Source: Pectobacterium polaris
GTDB lineage: Bacteria; Pseudomonadota; Gammaproteobacteria; Enterobacterales; Enterobacteriaceae
Direction: 5' to 3'
DNA length: 64,000 nt
Assembly: GCF_002307355.1 (NCBI RefSeq)
Contig: NZ_CP017481.1
Location: forward strand, 2,914,001 to 2,978,000
Part shown: positions 19,834 through 30,600 of the stretch, one piece after another
Layout: each line of letters begins with the position of its first letter
How positions within the stretch are numbered: the first letter of the stretch is position 1
Position numbers and translations under genes: made by a program
Notes under the pieces: model-generated
What the model was told of the DNA's origin: nothing
Seen by the model: the letters and a program-made list of their open reading frames with translations, nothing else
The model's database searches: none

Positions 19834-20970
19834 TTACGCGATATTCCGTCTAAAAATGGCGTAGGCTGCCGAGCCGGTGGTCAGCGTGATGATGAACAGC
19901 GGCCATAGACTGCCCCAGATAATGCTGAAATCCGCATCCTTGAGGTAAATCTGCTTAGTGATGTCGGTGAAGTGACGAATTGGGTTAACCCAGGTGATGT
20001 GCTGCAGCCAGATCGGCATGTTCTCAACCGGTGACACATAGCCTGAAAGCAGAATCGCGGGCATCAGGAAGACGAACACGCCGATAAACGCCTGTTGCTG
20101 CGTTGAGCAGAGTGAAGAAATCAGCAGACCGAAACCCACCAGCGACAGGCCATAGATAAGCATCGTGGTGTAAAACAGCAGCAGCGATCCGGCGAAAGGG
20201 ATATGGAAAATCAGTATGCCTGCCAGCAGCACGATCGTGGCCTGAAACGTGGCGACAATCAGCGCGGGTACCGCTTTGCCAATAAATATCTGGCTGGTGG
20301 ATAGCGGCGAAACCAGCAGCTGTTCCAGCGTACCCTGTTCCCGCTCGCGTGCCACAGAGAGCGCCGTGACAATCAGCACGCCGATGGTGGCGATCATGGC
20401 AATCAGCGACGGCACGACAAACCATTTGTAGTCCAGATTCGGGTTATACCAGTGGCGTACTACCAGCTCGCTGTTGTTTGGATTGGACGTGTTCTGATTC
20501 ACGCCGCTTTGAGCCGGCCTGGCTGCTAGCAATGCCAACTGATAATCACGCACGATGTGCTGCACGGCGTTGGCGGCGATCTGCGCGCTGTTGGAACGTC
20601 TGCCGTCCAGAATAAGCTGGAGCGATGCGCTGTTCCCGCTGGCGATATCGCGCGAGAACTGCGGGGGGAAACGCAGAATGAGAAGCGCGTGCTGATTGTC
20701 CAGCGTCGGTGCAATATCCTGCGAATTATGCAGCATCAGCACGTGGGAAAAGGACTTGGCCTTGGCAAAGCGCTGTGTCAGTTCTACCGAGTGAGGGCCG
20801 CTGTCTTCGCTGTAAATCGCAATAGTCGCATTGGTGACGTCGAGCGTCGCGGCGAAAGGAAACAGCGAAACCTGAAGGATAACGGGCAGCACCAGAATGG
20901 AGCGCGTTTGCGGATCGCGCAGCAGCGATTGCAGCTCCTTAATAATCAACGTCCACAGACGATGCAGCAT
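19834..20970 (-). CDS. ybhR: ABC exporter permease YbhR
   Basis: Type 2 ABC exporter permease, 378 residues (368 in E. coli), with an N-terminal membrane anchor, a large periplasmic domain (about residues 45-170) and five or so C-terminal helices. [18 protein letters not shown] is the conserved cytoplasmic loop of ABC-2 permeases, and [22 protein letters not shown] and [16 protein letters not shown] are typical helices. With YbhS it forms the heterodimeric channel powered by YbhF and linked to YbhG. The E. coli system has been linked to export of tetracycline, cefoperazone and cations. It is the last gene of ybhGFSR. Confidence 0.93.
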   Translation of the reverse strand: MLHRLWTLIIKELQSLLRDPQTRSILVLPVILQVSLFPFAATLDVTNATIAIYSEDSGPHSVELTQRFAKAKSFSHVLMLHNSQDIAPTLDNQHALLILRFPPQFSRDIASGNSASLQLILDGRRSNSAQIAANAVQHIVRDYQLALLAARPAQSGVNQNTSNPNNSELVVRHWYNPNLDYKWFVVPSLIAMIATIGVLIVTALSVAREREQGTLEQLLVSPLSTSQIFIGKAVPALIVATFQATIVLLAGILIFHIPFAGSLLLFYTTMLIYGLSLVGFGLLISSLCSTQQQAFIGVFVFLMPAILLSGYVSPVENMPIWLQHITWVNPIRHFTDITKQIYLKDADFSIIWGSLWPLFIITLTTGSAAYAIFRRNIA

Positions 20971-20979
20971 AGTCGCTCC

Positions 20980-22155
20980 CTAATCCAGCCTGCGACGGGT
21001 TTGCCAGGCCGTCAGACCAATAAAGACCAGCGCGGAGAGAATGAGAAACAGCAGGTTAGTCATCAGCACCGTACCGATATTCCCCGCGAGAAACAGCGTT
21101 TGCAGCGTGCTGACAAAATAGCGCGCCGGGATGATGTACGACACGCCGCGGACAAATTCCGGCATGCTGTCGATTTCAAAAATAAAGCCGGACAGCATGA
21201 TGGCCGGCAGGAATGCCGCATTCAGCGCCACCATCGCAGCGTTGAACTGGTTGCGGGTGAGGGTGGAGATCAGCAGCCCCATGCCCAGCGTGCTGGCAAG
21301 AAACAGGCTGCTAATAACAAACAGCAAAATCAGTGAACCGCGATAGGGCACCTGCATAATGAAGGTGGAGACCAGAATACACAGCGTCATGGCGACCATC
21401 CCAAGAAAGTAATAAGGGATGAGTTTGGACAGCAGCAGCTCGGCACGGGTGACCTGCGTAGAGAGCAGCGCCTCCATCGTCCCGCGCTCCCACTCGCGGG
21501 CAATCACCAGCGAGGTGAGGATGGCACCAATCACCGTCATGATGATGGTGATCGCGCCGGGGATGATGAAATGCTGGCTGATGGCGGCCGGATTAAACCA
21601 GTAGCGCGATTGCACGTCGAAAAGCTGCTCGAACGTCTCGCCGCGATCTTCCGCCCGCTGCTGTTGCCACAGCAGCCAGATGCCTTCTGCGTATCCCTGC
21701 ACAAAATTCGCCGTGTTGGGTTCGCTACCGTCGGTAATGACCTGGATCGGTGCACGATCGCCCGGCCGCGCCAGCCGTTCGGCAAAGTCGGTGGGGATGA
21801 CGATCAGCCCGCGAATGCTGCCGGCCTGCATCTGTTGAATCAGGTACTGACGATTATTGCTGATGGTCGGCTCGATAAACGGCGACGCCGCGAAGGTATT
21901 CGCCAGATCGCGCGCGTCTTCGCTCTGCTGTTCCATCAGGATACCGACGTGTAGGCGGCTGGAATCCAGATTGATGCCGTAGCCAAAGATAAACAGCAAC
22001 AGCAGCGGAATGACGAACGCAATCAGCCCGCTACTGGGGTCGCGCAAAATTTGGCGGGTTTCTTTCAGGCACAGCGCCCGCAGGCGACGCGTGGAAAAAT
22101 GCGTGCTGCCATGCTGGCTCGTTTTATCTTGCTCTGACCTATTCTGTTCAGCCAT
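20980..22155 (-). CDS. ybhS: ABC exporter permease YbhS
   Basis: Partner permease of YbhR, 391 residues (377 in E. coli). The N-terminus carries an extra hydrophilic stretch before [21 protein letters not shown]. The cytoplasmic loop [26 protein letters not shown] is the ABC-2 signature, and [18 protein letters not shown] precedes the last helices. It overlaps the end of ybhF by 8 bases and is separated from ybhR by 9 bases, consistent with one transcript for the whole exporter. Confidence 0.93.
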   Translation of the reverse strand: MAEQNRSEQDKTSQHGSTHFSTRRLRALCLKETRQILRDPSSGLIAFVIPLLLLFIFGYGINLDSSRLHVGILMEQQSEDARDLANTFAASPFIEPTISNNRQYLIQQMQAGSIRGLIVIPTDFAERLARPGDRAPIQVITDGSEPNTANFVQGYAEGIWLLWQQQRAEDRGETFEQLFDVQSRYWFNPAAISQHFIIPGAITIIMTVIGAILTSLVIAREWERGTMEALLSTQVTRAELLLSKLIPYYFLGMVAMTLCILVSTFIMQVPYRGSLILLFVISSLFLASTLGMGLLISTLTRNQFNAAMVALNAAFLPAIMLSGFIFEIDSMPEFVRGVSYIIPARYFVSTLQTLFLAGNIGTVLMTNLLFLILSALVFIGLTAWQTRRRLD

Positions 22156-23890
22156 GCTCCGCCTCCCCGTCGTACGCCTGAATCAGCGCAATAAACGCTT
22201 CCTCCATCGTCGGTGATGGCGTCTGTGTGCTGGCCGCCTGATGCTTCAGTTCGTCCGGCGTGCCGCTGGCGATCAGCTTGCCGCGGTACACCAGCCCGAT
22301 ACGATCGCAGTATTCGGCTTCGTCCATGAAGTGCGTGGTGACCATCACCGTGACGCCACGGTTGACCATACCGTTGATATGTATCCAGAACTCGCGCCGG
22401 GTCAGCGGATCGACGCCGGAGGTTGGTTCGTCGAGAAACAGAATGTCGGGTTCGTGCATCAGCGCACAGGCTAGCGCCAGCCGCTGCTTGAACCCCAAGG
22501 GCAGGGCGTCCGGCGTTTGGCGATAAATGGGCTGGAAATTGAAGGCGTCGGTCATTCCGGCCATTTTATCGCGCTGTGCCTTGCCCTTGAGTCCATAGAC
22601 GCCGGAGAAAAAGCGCAGGTTCTGTTCGACGGTCAGGTTGCCGTAGAGCGAGAACTTTTGCGCCATGTAACCCAAATGCTGGCGGGCTTTACCGGAGCTG
22701 GTTTTCAAATCCATGTCGAGCACCAGCGCTTTGCCGTCAGTCGGTACCAGTAGGCCGCACATCATCTTGAAGGTGGTCGATTTTCCCGCGCCGTTCGGGC
22801 CGAGCAGGCCGAAGATTTCGCCTCGCTTCACCTGAAAACTGACGTGATCGGTTGCCGCGAAATCGCCAAATTTTTTCGTCAGCGCCTGGGCTTCAATTAC
22901 CGTTTCACCGCCGCTAACGTCAATCTGCGGCATGATGCTCGCCAGCGATGAATCACTGGCCGGGCCGCCGCCCAGCAGGTCGATAAAGGCATCTTCAAAG
23001 CGCGGATCGGTGTCATGCAGGCTGTCTGCTCCCAGATTCAAGGCGGAGAGCAGTGATGCGCGATCCGCATCGGGTTTTAGCATCAGCCTGACATATTGCC
23101 CCTGAATCACACCGTCACTGACCTGTGGCAGACGCAGCGCTTCCTGTAACACATCCCGATGTCGGCGCGTTCCAGTATCCATCAGGATACAGCGTCCGGC
23201 CATGCGTGCGGTCAGATCGCGCGGCGCACCGCGATACAGCAGCTCACCTTCGTTCAGCAGCAGCACATCCCGACACTGTTCCGCCTCATCAAGATAAGAC
23301 GTGCTCCACAGGATCAACATACCGTCGTCGGCCAGTTCGTGCACCATGTGCCACAGTTCGCGGCGAGAGATCGGGTCGACGCCCACGCCCGGCTCATCCA
23401 GCAGGAGTATCTTAGGCTGCCCCAGCAGTGTACAGGCCAGCCCCAGCTTCTGTTTCATGCCGCCGGACAGCTTGCCTGCTAGCCTGTCGGTAAAGCGGGT
23501 CAGATCGGTAAATGACAGCAGGCGCGCGAACGTTTCTCTGCGTACTTCGCCGGTGATACCGCGCAAGTCGGCATACAGCGTCAGGTTTTCCATCACCGTC
23601 AGGTCTTCATACAGCCCGAATTTTTGCGGCATATAGCCCAAAATGGCATGCAGCTGACGATCTTCTTTGATGGGATCCAGATTCGCCACGCGCAGTGTTC
23701 CGTTACTGGGGGTTAATAATCCGGCCAGCATGCGCAGCAGGGTGGTTTTACCCGCGCCGTCGGGGCCAACCAATCCGGTAACCGCACCGCTGTGTATCTC
23801 GGCGGTGAGGCTGGCAAGCGCGGGTTTATCCTGTCCAGTAAAGCGTTTTTCCAGCCCGTCCAACGCGATCTGCGCGGGAGAATTAGTCAT
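22148..23890 (-). CDS. ybhF: ABC exporter tandem ATPase YbhF
   Basis: ATPase with two nucleotide-binding domains in one chain, 580 residues from the ATG at 23890 (578 in E. coli). Domain 1 has Walker [10 protein letters not shown] near residue 40 and signature [12 protein letters not shown]. Domain 2 has GPNGAGKST near residue 355, but its signature is degenerate ([12 protein letters not shown]), as in E. coli. Both domains have LLDEP or FLDEP Walker B motifs. Longer in-frame starts extend into ybhG and are rejected. The start overlaps the end of ybhG by 8 bases. It energises YbhRS. Confidence 0.95.
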   Translation of the reverse strand: MTNSPAQIALDGLEKRFTGQDKPALASLTAEIHSGAVTGLVGPDGAGKTTLLRMLAGLLTPSNGTLRVANLDPIKEDRQLHAILGYMPQKFGLYEDLTVMENLTLYADLRGITGEVRRETFARLLSFTDLTRFTDRLAGKLSGGMKQKLGLACTLLGQPKILLLDEPGVGVDPISRRELWHMVHELADDGMLILWSTSYLDEAEQCRDVLLLNEGELLYRGAPRDLTARMAGRCILMDTGTRRHRDVLQEALRLPQVSDGVIQGQYVRLMLKPDADRASLLSALNLGADSLHDTDPRFEDAFIDLLGGGPASDSSLASIMPQIDVSGGETVIEAQALTKKFGDFAATDHVSFQVKRGEIFGLLGPNGAGKSTTFKMMCGLLVPTDGKALVLDMDLKTSSGKARQHLGYMAQKFSLYGNLTVEQNLRFFSGVYGLKGKAQRDKMAGMTDAFNFQPIYRQTPDALPLGFKQRLALACALMHEPDILFLDEPTSGVDPLTRREFWIHINGMVNRGVTVMVTTHFMDEAEYCDRIGLVYRGKLIASGTPDELKHQAASTQTPSPTMEEAFIALIQAYDGEAEHG

Positions 23891-24914
23891 GGCGAACGGG
23901 CTCGTGAGCGCGATTGGCATCCTCGGTGCTTGCGTCTTCAAAACGTAGCGTGACCGGCATCCCTTGCCGTAAGCCATCATCGGGATCGTTAACGACAATG
24001 CGCAGGCGATAAACCAAATCGGTGCGGAGATCTTCCGTTTCGACGCTTTTCGGTGTGAATTCGGCGCTAGGTGAGACAAAGCCGACTTTGCCATGATAGG
24101 GCTGATTGGGGCGGCCATCGGTGTAAATCAGCATCTGGCTACCGGGCACGACACGCCCGAGATCTTTCTCGCTCACGTAGGCGCGTACCCAAACTGGGCG
24201 AGTGAGTGAAAGGGTGAAAACGGTACTGCCCGCCGCCAGCATGCTGCCTTTTTCGGCGGCGCGGGTGAGGATCACGCCGGGAGACGGTGCCAGCAGTTCG
24301 GCATCCTGTTTATTCAGCTCCGCCTGCGCCAGTCCGGCTTCGGCCTGTGCCACCGCCGCCTGCGCGGCGGCAATTTCCTGCGGTCGGTTACCGCTTTCGA
24401 ACTGGCTCAGCTTGTCTTTCGCGGCCTGTAGTGTTGCAAGCGCCTGATTACGTGACGTTCTGGCGTCGTCGAGCATGTTGGCGGAAATCGCGCGTTTGTC
24501 CCACAGCCCTTGCTGACGCTGGTAGAAGCTGTTGGTGTAATCATAGGCTGCCTGACTCTGTGCAACCTGAGATCGCACCTGCGCGATCTCTTCCTGTCGG
24601 TAGCCTTCCTGCGACAGTTGAAGCTGTGCCTGCGCGCTGGCGAGGTTCGCCTGTGCCTGATGTTGTGCGTTCAGATAAGGTGCGGCGTCCAGAGTTGCCA
24701 GCGATTGTCCTGCCTGCACAGCATCGCCTTCATCAACGTGCAGCTCGGCCACTCTGCCGCCGACGCGGAAGGCCAGATTGACGGTGCGGATATCCACATT
24801 GCCGTAGAGCGTTAACGGTTTTTCCTGCTGTTGCTGGTGGTGATAAAAGCCATAACCCGCACCGAGCAGGACAAGAACGAGGGCAGCGAACGCCAGTTTT
24901 CTCTTGTTCATCAC
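23883..24914 (-). CDS. ybhG: HlyD-family membrane fusion protein YbhG
   Basis: Periplasmic adaptor of the YbhGFSR exporter, 343 residues (332 in E. coli). One N-terminal membrane anchor ([20 protein letters not shown]) is followed by a lipoyl-like half ([20 protein letters not shown]), a long alpha-helical coiled coil rich in alanine and glutamine (about residues 75-215) and the second lipoyl/beta-barrel region ([17 protein letters not shown]). It would link the inner-membrane pump to an outer-membrane channel. It is the first gene of the unit. The usual upstream regulator gene cecR (ybiH) is missing. The C-terminus is longer and charged. Confidence 0.93.
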   Translation of the reverse strand: MMNKRKLAFAALVLVLLGAGYGFYHHQQQQEKPLTLYGNVDIRTVNLAFRVGGRVAELHVDEGDAVQAGQSLATLDAAPYLNAQHQAQANLASAQAQLQLSQEGYRQEEIAQVRSQVAQSQAAYDYTNSFYQRQQGLWDKRAISANMLDDARTSRNQALATLQAAKDKLSQFESGNRPQEIAAAQAAVAQAEAGLAQAELNKQDAELLAPSPGVILTRAAEKGSMLAAGSTVFTLSLTRPVWVRAYVSEKDLGRVVPGSQMLIYTDGRPNQPYHGKVGFVSPSAEFTPKSVETEDLRTDLVYRLRIVVNDPDDGLRQGMPVTLRFEDASTEDANRAHEPVRHD

Positions 24915-24916
24915 GC

Positions 24917-24953
24917 ATAGTTCCTTGTTTATAAAGAATAGTTCCTTACTTAT
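24917..24953. repeat. Two 16-base direct repeats, 21-base period, upstream of ybhG
   Basis: ATAGTTCCTTGTTTAT at 24917 and ATAGTTCCTTACTTAT at 24938 match at 14 of 16 bases and repeat after 21 bases, two helical turns. They lie directly before the ybhG start codon. The regular spacing would suit a dimeric regulator or could reflect an old duplication of the ribosome binding region (AAGGAACTAT on the coding strand). Confidence 0.7.
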
Positions 24954-25198
24954 CAGCGGTTGGCTTGTCAGCGGTAGCGATCCCGCAGGCCGTTCAGAGG
25001 ACGCGTCGTCTCTTATTTCTGGAAGCTATTAATCATATGACGGGTTACAGGGGTTTATGGCGATTTAGAGTGATCGAGTTCACAAAAATACATTGCATTT
25101 GGCCGGCACTTTCAGACACCTCCGCTTGCGTTGTTTTTATGTATTTGATTTTAAATAAAAACATTAGAAATGTAGCAATATTGTAATTTGTTTCATTG

Positions 25199-25220
25199 AA
25201 TGATAATAATTGTTATTAGC
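25199..25220 (+). promoter_or_regulatory. Fur box upstream of the TonB-dependent receptor
   Basis: The sequence AATGATAATAATTGTTATTA is an AT-rich palindrome that matches the GATAAT/ATTATC half-sites of the Fur consensus. It lies about 235 bases before the receptor start and is the only strong match in the region. Repression by Fe2+-Fur when iron is plentiful is the expected effect. Confidence 0.75.
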
Positions 25221-25454
25221 AATTACATATGTATTGGTACTGACATAGTGATCTGACAGCACTGACGCGGCGTAGAGAGTGAAAAAACCTGTGTTCAATG
25301 CCTGAACGGATCATCACCCGCCAAGATGTTTCGCGTGAGACGAAGCATTTTGGCATTTTTTTGCCTGCCACGACGTGCCTGTTCCCAGATAAGCACCTCG
25401 TCACAGGCGGTGACTTTTATTGACGGTTGGATACATAACCAAAGGGGAAGGACA

Positions 25455-27569
25455 GTGAACCAGATGCGCACTTTACTCGCATTGATGCCATGCGTGCTGA
25501 TTGCTCCGGCGTATGCACAGGATGACACGACCAAAAAGGGTGAGGCGAGTGGCGATGAGATGGTGATTACCGCCTCACGCTCGAATATCCAGCAGCAGAA
25601 AGCGCCGCAGGTGGTCACGGTGATTACCAAAGAGCAAATCGAGCAGCAGATGCAGGTCACCTCCGACTCGTCACAAATTCTCAGCAATCTGCTGCCTTCG
25701 TTCTCTCCCAGCCGTCAGAAAATGAGCGGCAGCGGTGAAACCTTCCGCGGCCGTGCCGCTCTGGTGATGATCGACGGCATTCCCCAGTCCAACCCGTTAC
25801 GTCCGACCGGGCGTGAGATGCACACCATAGATTACTCGATGGTCGAGCGTATCGAAGTGATCCATGGCGCGAATGCCACCAACGGCATGGGCGCAACGGG
25901 GGGCGTGATTAATATTATTACCCGCCGACCGGAAAACGGCTCATTTAACCAGCACGTCAACGTACAGACCACGATTCCGACGGAAAAGATTCGCGGTGAA
26001 ACCGCCAGCTATAAAACCACCTATCGGCTCGATGGGCGTGAAGACTATCTCGACTACCTATTCGCGATTGGTTATGAGAATCAGGGACTGTATCTGGACG
26101 GTAACAATCGTCCCGTCGGCGTGGATAACACGCAGGGCGATACCATGGACTCCCGTTCTTACGACCTGTTAGCGAAAGTCGGCTACTGGCTGGATGACTA
26201 TCAGCGCATTCAACTGAGTGTAAACCGCTATAACATCAAAGGTGAAAATAGTTACCTGAGTGTCCCCGGTATTCGTGCTCAGGGTATCCCGACGACGTCA
26301 GTGCGCGGCACACCGCCGGGTGAAGCGCCACATAACAGCATATGGACGACCGGCTTTACTTACGAAAATCATGATCTTGCAGGAATGAAACTGTCCGCGC
26401 TGGTATTTAATCAGCGCTATGAGGCGCTATTTGGCGCAACGAACTCGAATACGTTTCAAGACCCTGCGATAGCGCCCAGCGGGATGCTGTATGAGCAATC
26501 TCGATCCGTTGCTAATAAATATGGCACTAAATTGGCGTTGACTAAAGACGACTTGCTGGATGATACGCTTAAAGTCACCGTCGGATTCGATACGCTGTAC
26601 GATAAAGGGAAGCAGGATCTTTACCTGACCAAGCGTACCTATGTGCCGGAGATGGAATACACCAACTATTCACCGTTTATTCAGGGTGAATATCAACTGC
26701 TGGATAACGTCACATTGCATGCGGGTGTACGCCACGAAATCGCCAAGCTGCGCGTCGGTGGTTACCAAACGCTGGCATTTTATGGTGGTCATTCGGTAGA
26801 AGGCGGTAGCCCTAAATTTAATGAAACGCTGTATAACGCCGGTATCGTCTATGCGGCGACGGACTCGCTGAGTTTGTTTGCCAACTACTCGGAAGGGTTT
26901 GGTATGCCGGATGTGGGGCGTGCGCTGCGTTCCATCAGGCGTTCAGGTGTTAGTCTGAAAAACTTTGACGGCTTTAAGCCGGTTGTGACAGATAACGTAG
27001 AGACGGGGTTCCGTTTTAAGCGGGATAAGTTTGATTTTGAAGCCAGTTATTATGAGTCCAAATCGAAACTGGGCGAAAACGTGACGGAGAGCGGTGGCGT
27101 ATTTTTGTCCGAACGCCAGCGCACTCAGATTCGCGGTGTTGAAGTGACTGCGGGCTATCAGATCAACGAGCAGCATAAAGTAAATGCCTCTTATGCGCAT
27201 AGCGAAGGAAAATATGACGACAATAAAGATGGCAAAGTGGATACAAAATTCAACGGCCTGAATATTGCACCGGATCGTCTGATCACCAGTTGGTCGGCGA
27301 ATTGGAACGATAAATGGAGCTCATTCGTGCAGGCGAATTATGCCTTTGGCCGCAGTTTTGACGATGCGGGTATGGCGTTTGACGGTTACCTGTTGATGGA
27401 TGCGGCGGTGGGTTACAAGTTGCCATATGGTCGCCTCAACGTGGCGGTGGCTAACCTGCTGGATAAACAGTACATCACTTACTATTCGCAGGCGGGGCTT
27501 GTTAACGATACGCGCTATTTCTCTGGGCGCGGCCGCACGGTAACGCTGGGTTATTCGGTTGATTTCTAA
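25455..27569 (+). CDS. TonB-dependent ferric siderophore receptor
   Basis: Outer-membrane gated barrel for an iron chelate. The GTG at 25455 gives 704 residues; the ATG at 25464 (701 residues) is equally possible, both served by GGGGAAGGA. A signal peptide (MRTLLALMPCVLIAPAYAQ) is followed by the TonB box DEMVITAS, the plug domain (VMIDGIPQSNPLRP, VERIEVIHGANATNGMGATGGVINIITRRP) and a C-terminal barrel ending in aromatic GYSVDF. The barrel segments (FNETLYNAGIVYA, LFANYSEGFGMPDVG) resemble IutA-type receptors for citrate-hydroxamate and citrate-carboxylate siderophores. The following importer genes recall achromobactin (CbrABCD) and Fec systems, so a citrate-type siderophore such as achromobactin is likely. 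The ligand is inferred. Confidence 0.88.
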   Translation: MNQMRTLLALMPCVLIAPAYAQDDTTKKGEASGDEMVITASRSNIQQQKAPQVVTVITKEQIEQQMQVTSDSSQILSNLLPSFSPSRQKMSGSGETFRGRAALVMIDGIPQSNPLRPTGREMHTIDYSMVERIEVIHGANATNGMGATGGVINIITRRPENGSFNQHVNVQTTIPTEKIRGETASYKTTYRLDGREDYLDYLFAIGYENQGLYLDGNNRPVGVDNTQGDTMDSRSYDLLAKVGYWLDDYQRIQLSVNRYNIKGENSYLSVPGIRAQGIPTTSVRGTPPGEAPHNSIWTTGFTYENHDLAGMKLSALVFNQRYEALFGATNSNTFQDPAIAPSGMLYEQSRSVANKYGTKLALTKDDLLDDTLKVTVGFDTLYDKGKQDLYLTKRTYVPEMEYTNYSPFIQGEYQLLDNVTLHAGVRHEIAKLRVGGYQTLAFYGGHSVEGGSPKFNETLYNAGIVYAATDSLSLFANYSEGFGMPDVGRALRSIRRSGVSLKNFDGFKPVVTDNVETGFRFKRDKFDFEASYYESKSKLGENVTESGGVFLSERQRTQIRGVEVTAGYQINEQHKVNASYAHSEGKYDDNKDGKVDTKFNGLNIAPDRLITSWSANWNDKWSSFVQANYAFGRSFDDAGMAFDGYLLMDAAVGYKLPYGRLNVAVANLLDKQYITYYSQAGLVNDTRYFSGRGRTVTLGYSVDF

Positions 27570-28578
27570 GCGTAACCGATTTAATTCTGTCCTCAGTTCA
27601 GCAACACGGCAGCGTTTTACGCTGGCCGTGTTGTTGTCTTTTCTGCTGGTGACGTTAGTGCAGGCGGCAGAATCGCCGCGTCAGATTCGGCATGCGCTGG
27701 GCGTAACTGCGGTGACGGGGACGCCGCTGCGTATCGTGACACTGTTTCAGGGGGCGACGGATTCCGCCGTGGCGCTGGGAATCCAACCGATTGGCGTGGT
27801 GGAATCGTGGACGGAGAAGCCGATTTATCGCTACTTGCGTCCCGCTTTGCAGGGCGTAATGCTGGTCGGGCTGGAAACGCAGCCCAGTCTGGAAACTATC
27901 GCGCTACTCAAGCCTGACCTCATCGTGGCGTCTACGTTTCGGCATGAGAAAATCTACGGTCTGCTGTCGCAGATTGCGCCGACGATTGCGCTAGACAGGG
28001 TGTCGGAATTTAAAGAAACGATACAGATGATGGGTGTGGCGCTGAACAGGGAAGAGAAAGCGAACGAGATTTTAGCCCACTGGGATCGGCGCGTGGATGC
28101 GCTGCGTGACCGATTGAAAGCGCGGTTCGGTGAACGCTGGCCGCTCAGCGTGTCTATTCTCGAATTCCGTGAAGATCATATGCGCAGCTATCTGCCTGCC
28201 AGCTTTGCCGGATCGGTGCTGTCGGAAATCGGTTTTGTCTGGTCGCGGCCGGAAAGCTATACGTCAGGCGTGATGCAAAAGCTCACCAGCAAAGAGAGCA
28301 TTCCGGTGGTGGATGCCGATCTGTTCTTTGTTTTGCTGCGTTCAGACAAGCCTGCGGTGGCGCAGAACTATCGCGATTGGCAGGCGCATCCGCTCTGGCA
28401 ACGGCTGCATGCGCCCCAGCAGCAACAGGTTTATCCGGTGGACAACGTGGCCTGGAGTCTGTCTGGCGGTATCTTGGGGGCGAATAATATGCTGGACGAT
28501 ATCGAACGGCAGTTTGCTGGCAAGGCCGAATCTGCCGGTAAAAAGCGCGATGCCGCAGAGGAGATTTCTACACGATGA
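27559..28578 (+). CDS. Iron-siderophore ABC transporter substrate-binding protein
   Basis: Periplasmic binding protein of the FecB/CbrA type (periplasmic-binding fold family 2), 339 residues. It starts at a TTG that overlaps the receptor stop by 11 bases. The N-terminus is positively charged and then hydrophobic ([19 protein letters not shown]), consistent with a signal peptide. [31 protein letters not shown] and a long central helix are typical of this group, as is [16 protein letters not shown] at the end. The tight overlap with the receptor supports a common transcript and a shared ligand. A later internal start cannot be excluded. Confidence 0.86.
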   Translation: MISKRNRFNSVLSSATRQRFTLAVLLSFLLVTLVQAAESPRQIRHALGVTAVTGTPLRIVTLFQGATDSAVALGIQPIGVVESWTEKPIYRYLRPALQGVMLVGLETQPSLETIALLKPDLIVASTFRHEKIYGLLSQIAPTIALDRVSEFKETIQMMGVALNREEKANEILAHWDRRVDALRDRLKARFGERWPLSVSILEFREDHMRSYLPASFAGSVLSEIGFVWSRPESYTSGVMQKLTSKESIPVVDADLFFVLLRSDKPAVAQNYRDWQAHPLWQRLHAPQQQQVYPVDNVAWSLSGGILGANNMLDDIERQFAGKAESAGKKRDAAEEISTR

Positions 28579-29564
28579 GACAGAGCATCGTGACGGCAGC
28601 GGGTGTCGTATTGCTGCTGCTGAGTGTCGTCGCCAGCCTGATGCTGGGGCAAACCACCATTTCGTTGGGGGCCGTGTTCAATTCACTGTTCCATTACGAT
28701 CCGCAGCAGATCGATCACATACTGGTGCTAACGACCCGCCTGTCGCGGACGGTGATTGCCATCGTTGTCGGTGCCAGCCTTGCGGTTGCCGGGGCGTTAA
28801 TGCAGGCGTTGACGCGTAACCCGCTGGCGTCGCCGGGGATATTCGGCATTAACGCCGGTGCCATGTTTGCCATCGTCCTGCTGTCTTCCCTGTTTACCTT
28901 TTCCTCACAGATCGCGCTGGCGTGGACGGCCTATCTGGGTGCCGCTGTGGCTGGCGTCATGGTGTATGTGCTGGGAACGCTGGGCAACGCCCGTTCCAGC
29001 CACTTACGCATTGTGCTGGCCGGTGCCGCTATTAGCGCGCTGTTTATTTCGTTTACGCAGGCGTTGCTGGTGATCAATCAGGACGGGCTGGACAGCATGC
29101 TGTTCTGGCTGGCCGGGTCGGTGTCTGGCCGCAGCCTGTCGATGCTGTTACCGCTCCTGCCGTACTTTGCTATCGCGCTATTCCTTGCGCTGCTGCTGGC
29201 GCGTCACCTGAATATTCTGGTGGCGGGCGATGAGATCGCCAAAGGTCTGGGGCAGCGAACCGCGTTGGTGCGTGCGCTATCCGGGCTGTGTGTGATCGGG
29301 CTGGCGGGTGGCGCGGTGGCGATAGCCGGAAATATCGGCTTTGTCGGGTTGATTGTGCCGCATATTGTGCGTCGCGTGCTGTCTGCCGATCACCGTTGGC
29401 TGTTGCCCGGCTGCGCTATTTTCGGTGCCACGCTGCTGCTGCTGGCTGATGTTGCTTCGCGTCTGCTGATCGTGCCGCAGGAAGTGCCGGTTGGGGCAAT
29501 GACCGCGCTGCTGGGCGCGCCCTTCTTCATTTATCTGGCGAGAAGGGGAATGCGGCATGGCTAA
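28575..29564 (+). CDS. FecCD-family iron-siderophore permease, subunit 1
   Basis: Inner-membrane permease with about ten helices, 329 residues. Family blocks are [63 protein letters not shown] and [24 protein letters not shown]. It resembles CbrB/FecC-type subunits that pair with a second homologous permease. The ATG overlaps the stop of the binding-protein gene (ATGA), and its own stop overlaps the next gene by 8 bases, indicating coupled translation. Confidence 0.9.
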   Translation: MRQSIVTAAGVVLLLLSVVASLMLGQTTISLGAVFNSLFHYDPQQIDHILVLTTRLSRTVIAIVVGASLAVAGALMQALTRNPLASPGIFGINAGAMFAIVLLSSLFTFSSQIALAWTAYLGAAVAGVMVYVLGTLGNARSSHLRIVLAGAAISALFISFTQALLVINQDGLDSMLFWLAGSVSGRSLSMLLPLLPYFAIALFLALLLARHLNILVAGDEIAKGLGQRTALVRALSGLCVIGLAGGAVAIAGNIGFVGLIVPHIVRRVLSADHRWLLPGCAIFGATLLLLADVASRLLIVPQEVPVGAMTALLGAPFFIYLARRGMRHG

Positions 29565-30588
29565 GGTGTATACCGTACGTGTGGGAAGGATGTCGCGTCA
29601 GATTGATCGCCGCACGTCTGCGGTGGCATTGTCGCTCCTGCTGGTGTTGTTCGCCGTCGTGTTCCTGTCGCTGTCACTAGGACAGGTGGTGTTGTCTCCC
29701 GCGCAGGTGATGTCAGCGCTACTGGGAAAAGCAGACAGCGGCGTGGACTTTATCGTCAACGACCTGCGTTTGCCGCGTGCGCTGCTAGCGCTGTTGGTTG
29801 GCGGCGCGCTGGCGATATCGGGTTTGATTCTGCAAAGCATTGTGCGTAATCCGCTGGCCTCGCCGGATATTCTGGGGATTACCAGTGGCGCATCGGCGGC
29901 GGCAGTGTTCTTCCTCTCGTTTCTGGCGACGGCGATAAGCCAGCGTTGGCTGCCGCTGGCGGCAATGGGTGGGGCATGGGTGACGGCGGTCGCGATTTAT
30001 CTGCTGGCCTGGAAGCAGGGTGCATCGCCGTTGCGGCTGGTGCTGGTTGGCGTTGGGCTGTCCGCCATTATGGGCGCGGCGGTGACCATGATGCTGGTGT
30101 TTAGCCCGATAGGCACCACGCTGACGGCGTATGTGTGGCTGACGGGCAGTATTTATGGCGCACAGTGGCAGCATGTGTCGGCGCTGGCAGGCTGGTTGCT
30201 GCTTGGCGCGCCGTTTCTGGTGGGGCTGGCGCGGCACGTTAACGTGCATGAGCTGGATGACGCGCTGGCCTGCGGTGTCGGGCAATCTGTCGGGCGCATC
30301 CGGCTCGCACTGCTGACGCTGAGCGTCGCGCTGGCTGGAGCGGCGATTGCCTATGCAGGCGCGATGGCCTTTGTCGGCCTGCTGGCCCCGCATATTGCGA
30401 AAAAGCTGGCGAGCCGCTCATTCCCCGGACTGGCGCTGGTGTCGGCGCTGACGGGCGGTTTACTGGTGATGGTGGCCGATTTGATTGGCCGCACGGCGTT
30501 CTTACCGCTGGATCTGCCTGCCGGCATTTTTATCTCCGTGCTCGGGACGCCTTTCTTTATCTATTTATTGCTTCGGCAACGTTATTGA
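29557..30588 (+). CDS. FecCD-family iron-siderophore permease, subunit 2
   Basis: Second permease, 343 residues, of the same fold as the preceding one. [79 protein letters not shown] and [22 protein letters not shown] follow the family pattern. The hydrophilic N-terminus of about 20 residues is longer than usual; an internal start such as the ATG at 29590 is possible. With subunit 1 it would form the channel for the ferric chelate. The ATPase gene starts 12 bases later. Confidence 0.89.
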   Translation: MAKVYTVRVGRMSRQIDRRTSAVALSLLLVLFAVVFLSLSLGQVVLSPAQVMSALLGKADSGVDFIVNDLRLPRALLALLVGGALAISGLILQSIVRNPLASPDILGITSGASAAAVFFLSFLATAISQRWLPLAAMGGAWVTAVAIYLLAWKQGASPLRLVLVGVGLSAIMGAAVTMMLVFSPIGTTLTAYVWLTGSIYGAQWQHVSALAGWLLLGAPFLVGLARHVNVHELDDALACGVGQSVGRIRLALLTLSVALAGAAIAYAGAMAFVGLLAPHIAKKLASRSFPGLALVSALTGGLLVMVADLIGRTAFLPLDLPAGIFISVLGTPFFIYLLLRQRY

Positions 30589-30600
30589 GATCGCAAGATT

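Larger units (their letters stand above)
24915..25454. other. Divergent control region between ybhG and the iron receptor
   Basis: About 540 bases with no convincing gene. Near ybhG are the 21-base-period repeats. Near 25199-25220 is a Fur-box-like palindrome. The rest is AT-rich, notably 25130-25210. A 73-codon frame at 24965-25186 has no ribosome binding site or family resemblance and is treated as chance. Confidence 0.65.

Noticed and set aside
20557..21336. 259-codon frame opposite ybhR/ybhS
   Set aside because: Glutamine/arginine-rich shadow of two clear permease genes, with no start signal.
24965..25186. 73-codon frame between ybhG and the iron receptor
   Set aside because: No ribosome binding site, no recognisable family and AT-rich, low-complexity end; lies over the expected control region.
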